Shown piece after piece: positions 58,361-64,000 of a DNA stretch of 64,000 nucleotides (positions are counted from its first letter, which is position 1; every line of letters begins with the position of its first letter). This DNA comes from Lichenicoccus sp964247695 (lineage in GTDB: Bacteria > Pseudomonadota > Alphaproteobacteria > Acetobacterales > Acetobacteraceae), in NCBI GenBank assembly GCA_964247695.1, contig CAXTVI010000001.1, positions 127,370 through 191,369 on the forward strand, written 5' to 3'. Position numbers and translations under genes: made by a program. The notes under the pieces were generated by a model. That model was not told where the DNA came from, made no database searches, and saw only the letters and a list, made by a program, of their open reading frames with translations.

Positions 58361-58816
58361 ATGAGCCGGAAGGGCGGGCCGGCGGACAAGCCGGCCAGGG
58401 CCTCCGGATGGCGCTGGTGGCAAGGCATGGCGGCCGGGGTCGTGCTTACGGTGTCTCCGGGGGCGGCCTTGGTGCTGCTGGGCCTGGGAGCGCCGATCAT
58501 CCTGTCGATGGTGGGCGAGGATGTGCCGGGCCGGCCGCTGACGCGCACTGTCGCCGTTTTCACGGTCGCCGGCTCGATCGACACCCTGCGGTTGTTCCTC
58601 ATCGGGTCGCATGACCTTGCGACGAGCGTGGACCTGCTGAGCCGTCTTGGTGGCCTGCCGCTCGCCTGGACCGCGGCGGCGGCCGGCTGGTTGGTGAACG
58701 AGGCCGCCTGCATCACCGCCCGCTGGATCACCGATCTGCGGGTGGCCCGGCGCAGACGGTCCGCGGAGGAACAGTTGGCAACCCTGCGGACCGAATGGAG
58801 CCTGCCGGACACCTGA
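58361..58816 (+). CDS. Three-helix membrane protein of unknown function
   Basis: A 151-residue protein with three hydrophobic segments: about 23-50 (GMAAGVVLTVSPGAALVLLG), 64-82 (VAVFTVAGSIDTLRLFLIG) and 100-120 (LAWTAAAAGWLVNEAACI). A positively charged C-terminal tail (RVARRRRSAEEQL) probably faces the cytoplasm. I recognise no family. It follows the pseudokinase gene by 83 bp on the same strand; both are membrane proteins, so a complex is possible. Confidence 0.7.
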   Translation: MSRKGGPADKPARASGWRWWQGMAAGVVLTVSPGAALVLLGLGAPIILSMVGEDVPGRPLTRTVAVFTVAGSIDTLRLFLIGSHDLATSVDLLSRLGGLPLAWTAAAAGWLVNEAACITARWITDLRVARRRRSAEEQLATLRTEWSLPDT

Positions 58817-58832
58817 GGTATTTATACGCAGC

Positions 58833-58857
58833 CGCCGCCCCGAAGATCGAGGCGGCG
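58833..58857. terminator. GC hairpin between convergent genes
   Basis: CGCCGCC (58833-58839), 11 bases, GGCGGCG (58851-58857), between the membrane protein stop (58816) and the rpoH end (58889). Position suits a shared terminator. Confidence 0.45.
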
Positions 58858-58888
58858 CTCCGTGGAACCGATGAGACAGACCGGAAGA

Positions 58889-59776
58889 TCAGGCGGCCCG
58901 GTCGGTCATTCGGCGTGTCGTGACCTGGGTCTTCATGGCCTTCTGCAGCTTCTCGAACGCTCTGACCTCGATCTGCCGTACCCGCTCGCGCGAGATGTTG
59001 TAGACCTGCGACAGGTCCTCGAGGGTCGCCGGCTCCTCGTTGAGCCGGCGCTCGATGAGGATATGGCGCTCGCGTTCGTTCAGTGTCCGCAGGGCCTCCC
59101 CGAGCAATGCCTTGCGACCGGAGAACTCTTCGTGCTCGGCGAGCACCTGCTCCTGGCTTTCACCCTCATCGACAAGCCAGTCCTGCCACTCGCCCTCGCT
59201 GTCCGCACGCACCGGAGCATTGAGGCTGTGATCCGGCGCCGCCAAGCGACGGTTCATGTTGACGACATCCTGCTCGGACACCGAGAGCGAGCGGGCGATC
59301 TGCCCGACCTGCTCCGGTCGCAGGTCGCCATCCTCGATGGCTTGCATCTGCCCCTTGAGGCGGCGCAGGTTGAAGAAGAGCTTCTTCTGGGCGGCGGTCG
59401 TGCCCATCTTCACGAGCGACCAGCTGTGCAGGATGTATTCCTGGATGGCGGCGCGGATCCACCACATAGCATAGGTCGCCAGGCGGAAGCCACGCTCGGG
59501 ATCGAAGCGCTTGACCGCCTGCATCATTCCGACGTTGCCCTCGCTGATCAGTTCGCTGATCGGCAGGCCATAGCCGCGATAGCCCATTGCAATCTTGGCA
59601 ACGAGGCGCAAATGAGAGGTCACGAGCTTGTGCGCGGCGGCGGTGTCTTCATGGTCGCGCCAACGCTTGGACAGACTGAGCTCCTCCTCCGGAGCCAGCA
59701 TCGGGAACTTTCGGATTTCCTGGAGGTACCGGGAGAGGTTTCCCTCGGGACCCAGGTTGAGGACGGCAGAGGCCAC
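58889..59776 (-). CDS. rpoH: RNA polymerase sigma factor RpoH (sigma-32)
   Basis: A 295-residue heat-shock sigma factor. Region 2 is RFDPERGFRLATYAMWWIRA (91-110), the RpoH box QKKLFFNLR is at 130-138, and region 4 ends with NISRERVRQIEVRAFEKL. The box distinguishes it from RpoD. It starts at GTG behind AAAGGAG seven bases upstream. A leader of about 180 bases separates the start codon from the palindromic promoter, leaving room for RNA-based temperature control, though I see no clear thermometer hairpin. Confidence 0.95.
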   Translation of the reverse strand: MASAVLNLGPEGNLSRYLQEIRKFPMLAPEEELSLSKRWRDHEDTAAAHKLVTSHLRLVAKIAMGYRGYGLPISELISEGNVGMMQAVKRFDPERGFRLATYAMWWIRAAIQEYILHSWSLVKMGTTAAQKKLFFNLRRLKGQMQAIEDGDLRPEQVGQIARSLSVSEQDVVNMNRRLAAPDHSLNAPVRADSEGEWQDWLVDEGESQEQVLAEHEEFSGRKALLGEALRTLNERERHILIERRLNEEPATLEDLSQVYNISRERVRQIEVRAFEKLQKAMKTQVTTRRMTDRAA

Positions 59777-59964
59777 GGGTAGGCTCCTTTCGTCTGGATG
59801 GACGCGAACCGGTGATGCCCATACGGCGCATCAGGCGGCCAGTTTCGCATTCAACCAGCATGGGCGCGGGTAAGGACTTCACGTCCCTGAGACCTCTTCC
59901 ATCGTGGCAAGCAGGCCGCAGGACGTCCGGACCGGCGGGGCGCCCGCTCGTCGGAATAGCTGCC

Positions 59965-59993
59965 TGTATACCGGACCGAATTAGTCCGGTCAA
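59965..59993 (-). promoter_or_regulatory. rpoH promoter with an internal palindrome
   Basis: On the minus strand TTGACC (59993-59988), 17 bases, TATACA (59970-59965): five of six and four of six consensus matches. Its spacer is filled by ACCGGAC, seven bases, GTCCGGT (59970-59990), a perfect inverted repeat that reaches into both boxes. A repressor bound there would block the promoter. The repeat could also act as a terminator for rluD, which ends 17 bp away, but no T run follows. Confidence 0.6.
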
Positions 59994-60006
59994 GCAAATG
60001 CCCTGA

Positions 60007-61002
60007 TCAGCTTCTTGAATTCGCGGTAATCTGCGCCAACAGCGCGTGGAAATCCGCTGGCGGTTCGCTGGTGAAAAGCATGGTCTCGCCCGTCGCCGGG
60101 TGGGTAAAGCCGAGGCTTTGTGCATGTAAGGCCTGGCGCGGAAAAGCAAGGGCGGCCCGCCTGGCGATGTTGGCCAGGAGGCGGCCGATTGCCGGCGCCC
60201 GGCGCAGATAGACCGGGTCGCCGAGCAGCGGGTGTCCCCGATGCGACAGATGCACCCTGATCTGGTGGGTGCGTCCGGTCGCGAGCCGGCACTCGACCAG
60301 GCTCACGGCGCCATGCAGGATTTCGAGCGTTCGGTAGTGCGTCAGGGCCGCCTTGCCGCCGCCCGCCGTCACCGCCATACGCTTTCGATCCCGCGGATCT
60401 CGGCCGATCGCGCCTTCGATGTCTCCGGCGGACGGCGCCAGCATGCCCCAGCACAGGCCGAGATAGCTGCGCTCGATCCTGCGCGCCGCGAAATCGGCCG
60501 ACAGCGCTGCCAGTGCCGCCTCGGTCTTGGCGACCACCATGAGGCCCGAGGTTTCCTTGTCCAGCCGGTGCACGATGCCTGGGCGCCGCTCGCCGCCGAT
60601 CCCGGGAAGGGTATCGCCGCAGTGCCCGATGAGGGCGTTGACAAGGGTGCCCTCCTGGTTCCCGGGCGCAGGATGCACAACCAGCCCGGCCGGCTTGTCG
60701 AGGACGATGAGGCTGGCATCCTCGTGCAGGATCGCGAGCGGGATGGCTTCGCCTTGCGGCCGGGCGGCGACCGCGGCCGGGAACTCGACGCTGTAGCTCC
60801 GGCCCGGCCGTACCGGGTCGGCGGGGTCGCACAGGACGACGCCGTCGCGCCGGACGCTTCCGGCCTGCATCAGGGCCTTGACCCGCGACCGGGAAGCCGT
60901 GCCGATGGCGTCCGCAAGGAAGCGGTCAGTGCGCTGGCCCGCCTGCTCCGCCGACGCGGTCAGGATGAACGGGACGACGTGACCGCCGGAGTTCTCCACC
61001 AT
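60007..61002 (-). CDS. rluD: 23S rRNA pseudouridine synthase RluD type
   Basis: A 331-residue enzyme. An N-terminal S4 RNA-binding domain (SRSRVKALMQAGSVRRDG, about 37-54) precedes the synthase domain, with the catalytic Asp148 in VHRLDKETSGLM and the late motif GRTHQIRVHLSHRGHPLLGD. It probably modifies helix 69 of 23S rRNA (positions 1911/1915/1917), as RluD does; RluC or RluA specificity cannot be excluded. RluD next to rpoH is a common alphaproteobacterial arrangement. Confidence 0.92.
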   Translation of the reverse strand: MVENSGGHVVPFILTASAEQAGQRTDRFLADAIGTASRSRVKALMQAGSVRRDGVVLCDPADPVRPGRSYSVEFPAAVAARPQGEAIPLAILHEDASLIVLDKPAGLVVHPAPGNQEGTLVNALIGHCGDTLPGIGGERRPGIVHRLDKETSGLMVVAKTEAALAALSADFAARRIERSYLGLCWGMLAPSAGDIEGAIGRDPRDRKRMAVTAGGGKAALTHYRTLEILHGAVSLVECRLATGRTHQIRVHLSHRGHPLLGDPVYLRRAPAIGRLLANIARRAALAFPRQALHAQSLGFTHPATGETMLFTSEPPADFHALLAQITANSRS

Positions 61003-61063
61003 GCCGGGTGCATAGCGGTACCGGCGCCGGTGTTACCAGGGCAGCCGGATCAAGCCCGGGGGG

Positions 61064-61384
61064 ATGCAGATGCGTGGATTGAAGGCCTTGCTTGCCGCAG
61101 TCATTCTGATGGGGCTGCTGATTGCGGCCGGCACCGCCATCCTGGTCGCCACCGTGATCAAGCGCCTCGTGCATCCGCCGGTGGCCGTGGTCGCCTCTGG
61201 AACTGTCGGGCCGCAGATCGCGGTGCCGCTGGACCAGCCGGCGGGAACCCGCATCGAGGCGGCCATCAGACAGTCGGATACCAGTCTTGCCCTGCTGTTG
61301 AGCGGCGGCGGCAGGCCGGATCGGATCGTGGTGTGGGACGAGCGAACCGGACGCATCGCCGCCCACGCCGAACTCGCCCGCTGA
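61064..61384 (+). CDS. Small single-pass membrane protein (DUF6476-like)
   Basis: A 106-residue protein with one N-terminal transmembrane helix (LKALLAAVILMGLLIAAGTAIL) and a short periplasmic domain with DTSLALLLSGGGRPDRIVVWD. Similar proteins sit divergent to rluD in alphaproteobacteria and match DUF6476; their role is unknown. The upstream gap to rluD is 61 bp, so the two share a divergent promoter region. Confidence 0.75.
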   Translation: MQMRGLKALLAAVILMGLLIAAGTAILVATVIKRLVHPPVAVVASGTVGPQIAVPLDQPAGTRIEAAIRQSDTSLALLLSGGGRPDRIVVWDERTGRIAAHAELAR

Positions 61385-61407
61385 GGGGAGATTGCGGTAG
61401 CGGGCTC

Positions 61408-61436
61408 TTGCGTCGCCCGGCGTGCTGCCGTATTGG
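61408..61436 (+). promoter_or_regulatory. Putative tRNA-Glu promoter
   Basis: TTGCGT (61408-61413), 17 bases, TATTGG (61431-61436), which would start transcription about seven bases before the tRNA. Spacing and place are good, consensus matches modest. Confidence 0.4.
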
Positions 61437-61449
61437 CACGCCCGGCCAC

Positions 61450-61525
61450 GTCCTGTTCGTCTAGAGGCCTAGGACACCGCCCTCTCACGGCGGTAACAGG
61501 GGTTCGAATCCCCTACGGGACGCCA
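61450..61525 (+). tRNA. tRNA-Glu (anticodon CUC)
   Basis: A 76-base cloverleaf: acceptor GTCCTGT/ACGGGAC with one wobble pair, anticodon loop CTCTCAC giving CUC, T-arm GGTTCGAATCC, encoded CCA. The 290 bp that follow, up to the end of the chloride channel gene, contain no gene I can support. Confidence 0.95.
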
Positions 61526-61815
61526 ATCTTTTCAATGTGCTAATTGACGAGCCTACGGTATGGCGGTTGCCGCCTGGATCAGATGACCCAGGACTAGGCT
61601 TGCCGCGGAGGCTGGAGCGGGGACCGGGCAGGCTCACCCGGCTTCAGGGCTGCCCGGAACTCGATGCAAGGCTGCTGCCGCTGGTCGGCGTGCTGTCTGC
61701 TGATGCGCCTCCACGGCGGCAGTGATTGAGACGATCGGGCGCAAGAACGACGCCATCGCTGCCATGACGGGCGTCCATCGTCCGCAGGTCTCCATCGTCG
61801 AGGGTGCGGCGCACG

Positions 61816-63699
61816 CTAGCGTGGATAGATACGGATCGATGCCGCGACTGCACTTGCGATCGATTCGTGCGTGATGAGACCCAAAACCTGGTCGAAACCG
61901 CCCGACGGGGGTGATCCTACCACGACAGCCGCCTCGGCCCTTCGGCGCTCCATCGTGGTGATCACGTCGAAAGCGACCGTTTTCGGGCCCACGATCACGA
62001 ATGGCGCGGTCGCGATATCGCCAAGTTTGATTGCATCCGTGCCCGTGGTGCCGAGCACAAGCGTCAAGGTCGCGTCCACACGAAGGACACCGGAGACACG
62101 AACACCTTGATCGATTGTGCGGGTGAGGACTGCATGGCGGACATCCGGACCCGCCTCCGCACGGTAGGACTCGAACGCCGTTGCCTCGTCGAGCACGAGC
62201 ACGTCGCGGTTCATGAGCTCGATCGCGCTTCGGACCAGGAACATGTTGGCGTGCAACGCCTTCGGGATTGGGTGGCCGCGCCCGACCAGCTTGGCGGTGT
62301 ACATGTTCTCGCGCGACAGCAGGCGGCGCGTCCCGAGCGCCACCGCCACCGCGATGATCATCGGCAGCACGATGTCGTAGTCCCGGGTCATCTCGAAGAT
62401 CATGGTGATCGCAGTCATCGCCGCGCCGGTGCCCCCGCCGACCATCGCGCCCATGCCGACCATGGCGAAGGCCGAGAGGCTGATGTCGGCGCTCGGGTCG
62501 GCGGCCCGGACGAGGGCGGCGAAACCGGCGCCGAGTGCGGTTCCCATGAAGAGCGAGGGCGAGAAGATCCCCCCGGACGAACCGGAACCGAGGCTGACGG
62601 AGGTCGCGACGAGCTTGGCCGCGAACAGGAACAGCAGGAAGATCGCGCCGTTGAGCTGGCGGCCGAGCACCGCCTGGATCGTCGAGTAGCCAACGCCCTC
62701 GACGTAGTAGTGGCCGGCGAAAAGATGAAGTCCGTAGAACAGCGCTCCGACGATCGCCATGCCGAGCGCGTGGCGCGCATAGCGTCCGTCGACCTTGTCG
62801 AACAGGTCCTCGAGCCAATGCAGCGTGCGGACGAACAGCGCCGCGGCAGCACCGGTGATCGCGCCGAGCACGGCGTAGAGTACAAGCGCCTTCAGGGTCG
62901 CGGCATGCGCGCCGGTCAACATGAGGTCCGGCGGCACAATGAAGGCCGGCGCAGTCCCGAAGAACAGCCGCCCGACATAGGTCGCGGTGCCGGTGGCGAG
63001 CGCAACGGGCAGGAACGTGTCGACGCTGACCTCGGGCAGCATGAGCTCGGTCGCGAAGAGCACGCCACCGATCGGAGTGTTGAAGGTCGATGCGATGCCG
63101 GCACCGGCGCCGGCCGCGACCAGGACGATACGCTGCCCGGTCAGCATCGGCACGATCTGCCCGAGCGTCGAGCCAAGCGCGGATCCGATCTGGATGATCG
63201 GCCCCTCGCGGCCGACCGCGGCGCCGGACCCGATCGCGAGCGCTGAAGCCAACGACTTGACCACCGCGACCGCCGGCCGGATCAGGCCCCGTTTGTAGTA
63301 GATCGCATCCATCACCTCCGGGACGCCATGGCCTTTCGCCTCCGGCGCGAAATTCGAGACGAGCCACGTGACGCCGAGGCCACCCACGACCGGCACCAGG
63401 ATCACCAGCGGACCCCACGGATTGCGCGGGGTGAACACGCTCGCCTCGTAGGCGACCGAAAAGGTCTGGAGGAAGAACAGGTTGTGGACAAGACCGATCA
63501 GGTCCCGGAACACCACCGCCCCGACCCCGGTGACAACCCCGATCAACACCGCGCAACTGCAGAGCAGAGGCAGCACGATGCGCCGCTCCTCGGGCTCCTC
63601 CTCCGGATCCGGGGCGGGCGGCGGTCGGTGCGACGGCTGCGCGACCGCGGCGTCCGTCGCGGAGGGGTGGTCAGGATCTTCGGTAGTCGTCTGGTCCAT
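61816..63699 (-). CDS. ClC-type chloride channel/transporter with C-terminal CBS region
   Basis: About 627 residues. After an acidic Pro-rich cytoplasmic lead come the ClC helices with KGHGVPEVMDAI, the gating motif AVGREGPIIQIG, and GSGSSGGIFSPSLFMG. The C-terminal 130 residues (from about 480) look like a CBS pair (HANMFLVRSAIELMNRD). It moves chloride, possibly in exchange for protons; the gating Glu in GREGP is present. I favour the ATG at 63699, which has GGAGGA four bases upstream, over the one at 63735. Family members in bacteria help in acid resistance. Confidence 0.92.
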   Translation of the reverse strand: MDQTTTEDPDHPSATDAAVAQPSHRPPPAPDPEEEPEERRIVLPLLCSCAVLIGVVTGVGAVVFRDLIGLVHNLFFLQTFSVAYEASVFTPRNPWGPLVILVPVVGGLGVTWLVSNFAPEAKGHGVPEVMDAIYYKRGLIRPAVAVVKSLASALAIGSGAAVGREGPIIQIGSALGSTLGQIVPMLTGQRIVLVAAGAGAGIASTFNTPIGGVLFATELMLPEVSVDTFLPVALATGTATYVGRLFFGTAPAFIVPPDLMLTGAHAATLKALVLYAVLGAITGAAAALFVRTLHWLEDLFDKVDGRYARHALGMAIVGALFYGLHLFAGHYYVEGVGYSTIQAVLGRQLNGAIFLLFLFAAKLVATSVSLGSGSSGGIFSPSLFMGTALGAGFAALVRAADPSADISLSAFAMVGMGAMVGGGTGAAMTAITMIFEMTRDYDIVLPMIIAVAVALGTRRLLSRENMYTAKLVGRGHPIPKALHANMFLVRSAIELMNRDVLVLDEATAFESYRAEAGPDVRHAVLTRTIDQGVRVSGVLRVDATLTLVLGTTGTDAIKLGDIATAPFVIVGPKTVAFDVITTMERRRAEAAVVVGSPPSGGFDQVLGLITHESIASAVAASIRIYPR

Positions 63700-63757
63700 C
63701 TGTCCTCCACCGCCTCCCGGCTCGAGCACCTTCATGCGGTAGCCGAGCGATTAGGTC

Positions 63758-63773
63758 GAGGCGCCCGCGCCTC
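63758..63773 (-). terminator. Small hairpin upstream of the ClC gene
   Basis: GAGGCGC, two bases, GCGCCTC, flanked by TTAG/CTAA that can extend the stem. It lies between the end of the partial gene at the right edge and the ClC gene on the same strand, so it may end the former transcript. Confidence 0.4.
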
Positions 63774-63922
63774 TAATCCGGTCTGACAGCCGACAATCCA
63801 GTCGAAGTCGCCGCGGCGCAGCCGATGGGTGGTGCAGGTGCCGCGCTGGGCAGCGCAGGACGCATCGAGGCAGACGACCTGACGCTGGCGGCGTGCCTGC
63901 GCAAGCAGATTGTGAGCGGCTG

Positions 63923-64000
63923 CTAATTGATCTCGAAGGCCCGGAACAGGGTCGTCTTGACCCCGTCCAGGACGAGCGCAAAGACGGCGGCGCTCGCCAG
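63923..64000 (-). CDS. C-terminal end of a membrane protein, possibly a P-type ATPase
   Basis: The last 25 codons of a minus-strand gene that continues past the right edge, ending at TAG (63925-63923). The residues AAVFALVLDGVKTTLFRAFEI read as the end of a transmembrane helix followed by a short basic tail, a pattern seen at the C-terminus of proton-pumping P-type ATPases. The fragment is too short for a firm family call. Confidence 0.4.
   Translation of the reverse strand: MASAAVFALVLDGVKTTLFRAFEIN

Noticed and set aside
58889..59776. Housekeeping sigma factor RpoD instead of RpoH
   Set aside because: The length of 295 residues and the RpoH box QKKLFFNLR point to RpoH; the long N-terminal region 1 of RpoD is absent.
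61450..61815. tRNA-Glu as an attachment site for an integrated element
   Set aside because: The 290 bp after the tRNA hold no integrase, no repeat of the tRNA 3' end and no phage-like gene, and core-type genes resume at once.
61634..63556. 640-codon minus-strand frame overlapping the chloride channel gene
   Set aside because: It is a frame-shifted shadow of the ClC gene; the other frame contains GREGP and GIFSP motifs and hydrophobic helices.
1..64000. CRISPR arrays, insertion sequences and prophage genes
   Set aside because: No regularly spaced repeats, transposase motifs or phage structural genes were seen on reading both strands.

Overview
The window is 64 kb of dense, high-GC chromosome from an alphaproteobacterium, most likely a member of the Acetobacteraceae/Rhodospirillales. 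The grounds are conserved alphaproteobacterial gene orders (pdhC-lpd-lipA-ratA; NYN-folK-rpoZ-rsh-acpS-lepB-rnc-era; frr-uppS-cdsA-dxr-rseP-bamA-skp-lpxD-fabZ-lpxA-lpxI; rpmH-rnpA-yidD-yidC-engB-argB), an NDUFS4-like complex I accessory protein, LpxI instead of LpxH, HisZ, and RpoH with the RpoH box. Most of the window is core chromosome. No insertion sequence, prophage, CRISPR array or integrase was seen.

Layout. 1-3.4 kb: end of a pyruvate dehydrogenase operon (E2 tail, E3, lipoyl synthase, RatA). 3.5-8.6 kb: a His/Met-rich secreted protein, then cinA, pgpA and a Slt-type lytic transglycosylase on the minus strand, divergent from dapA-smpB. 8.6-10.7 kb: a DUF5666-like exported protein and a two-gene redox module (cytochrome b561 plus a Tat-exported molybdenum enzyme). 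10.7-18.7 kb: a translationally coupled NYN nuclease/uracil-DNA glycosylase pair, divergent from folK-rpoZ-rsh-acpS-lepB-rnc-era. 18.8-32 kb: translation recycling, isoprenoid and phospholipid synthesis, outer-membrane protein assembly and lipid A synthesis, ending in gloA. 32-36.6 kb: a small His-kinase-like protein divergent from rpmH-rnpA-yidD-yidC-engB-argB. 36.6-43 kb: a minus-strand run in which tRNA genes alternate with small proteins (tRNA-Asn, csaA, gpt, tRNA-Pro, NDUFS4-like, tRNA-Arg), then an orphan solute-binding protein, cysH, tRNA-Leu and a large SUV3-like helicase. 43-47 kb: serC-hisZ-purA and a small monooxygenase-fold protein.

47.4-55.6 kb is the clearest accessory region: a seven-gene minus-strand operon (deoC, sugar-binding protein, ABC ATPase, two permeases, DUF4432 epimerase-like protein, PfkB kinase) facing a DeoR-family regulator. 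The shared 87-bp intergenic region carries an inverted repeat lying across two divergent promoter candidates. The simplest reading is an importer and catabolic route for deoxyribose or a related sugar: uptake, anomer interconversion, phosphorylation, aldol cleavage.

55.6-64 kb: a GlcG/HbpS protein, a large tail-anchored pseudokinase with a small membrane protein downstream, rpoH (with a palindrome inside its promoter), rluD, a small membrane protein, tRNA-Glu, a ClC chloride channel, and the last 25 codons of another membrane protein.

Translational coupling is a repeated theme: stop/start overlaps of the form NTGA join many gene pairs, with ATG, GTG, TTG and, for lpxI, apparently CTG as the start. 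The best candidates for something undescribed are the pseudokinase/membrane protein pair, the stand-alone His-kinase-like mini-protein, the palindromic rpoH promoter, and the deoxyribose-type operon with its operator and one-sided ABC ATPase.
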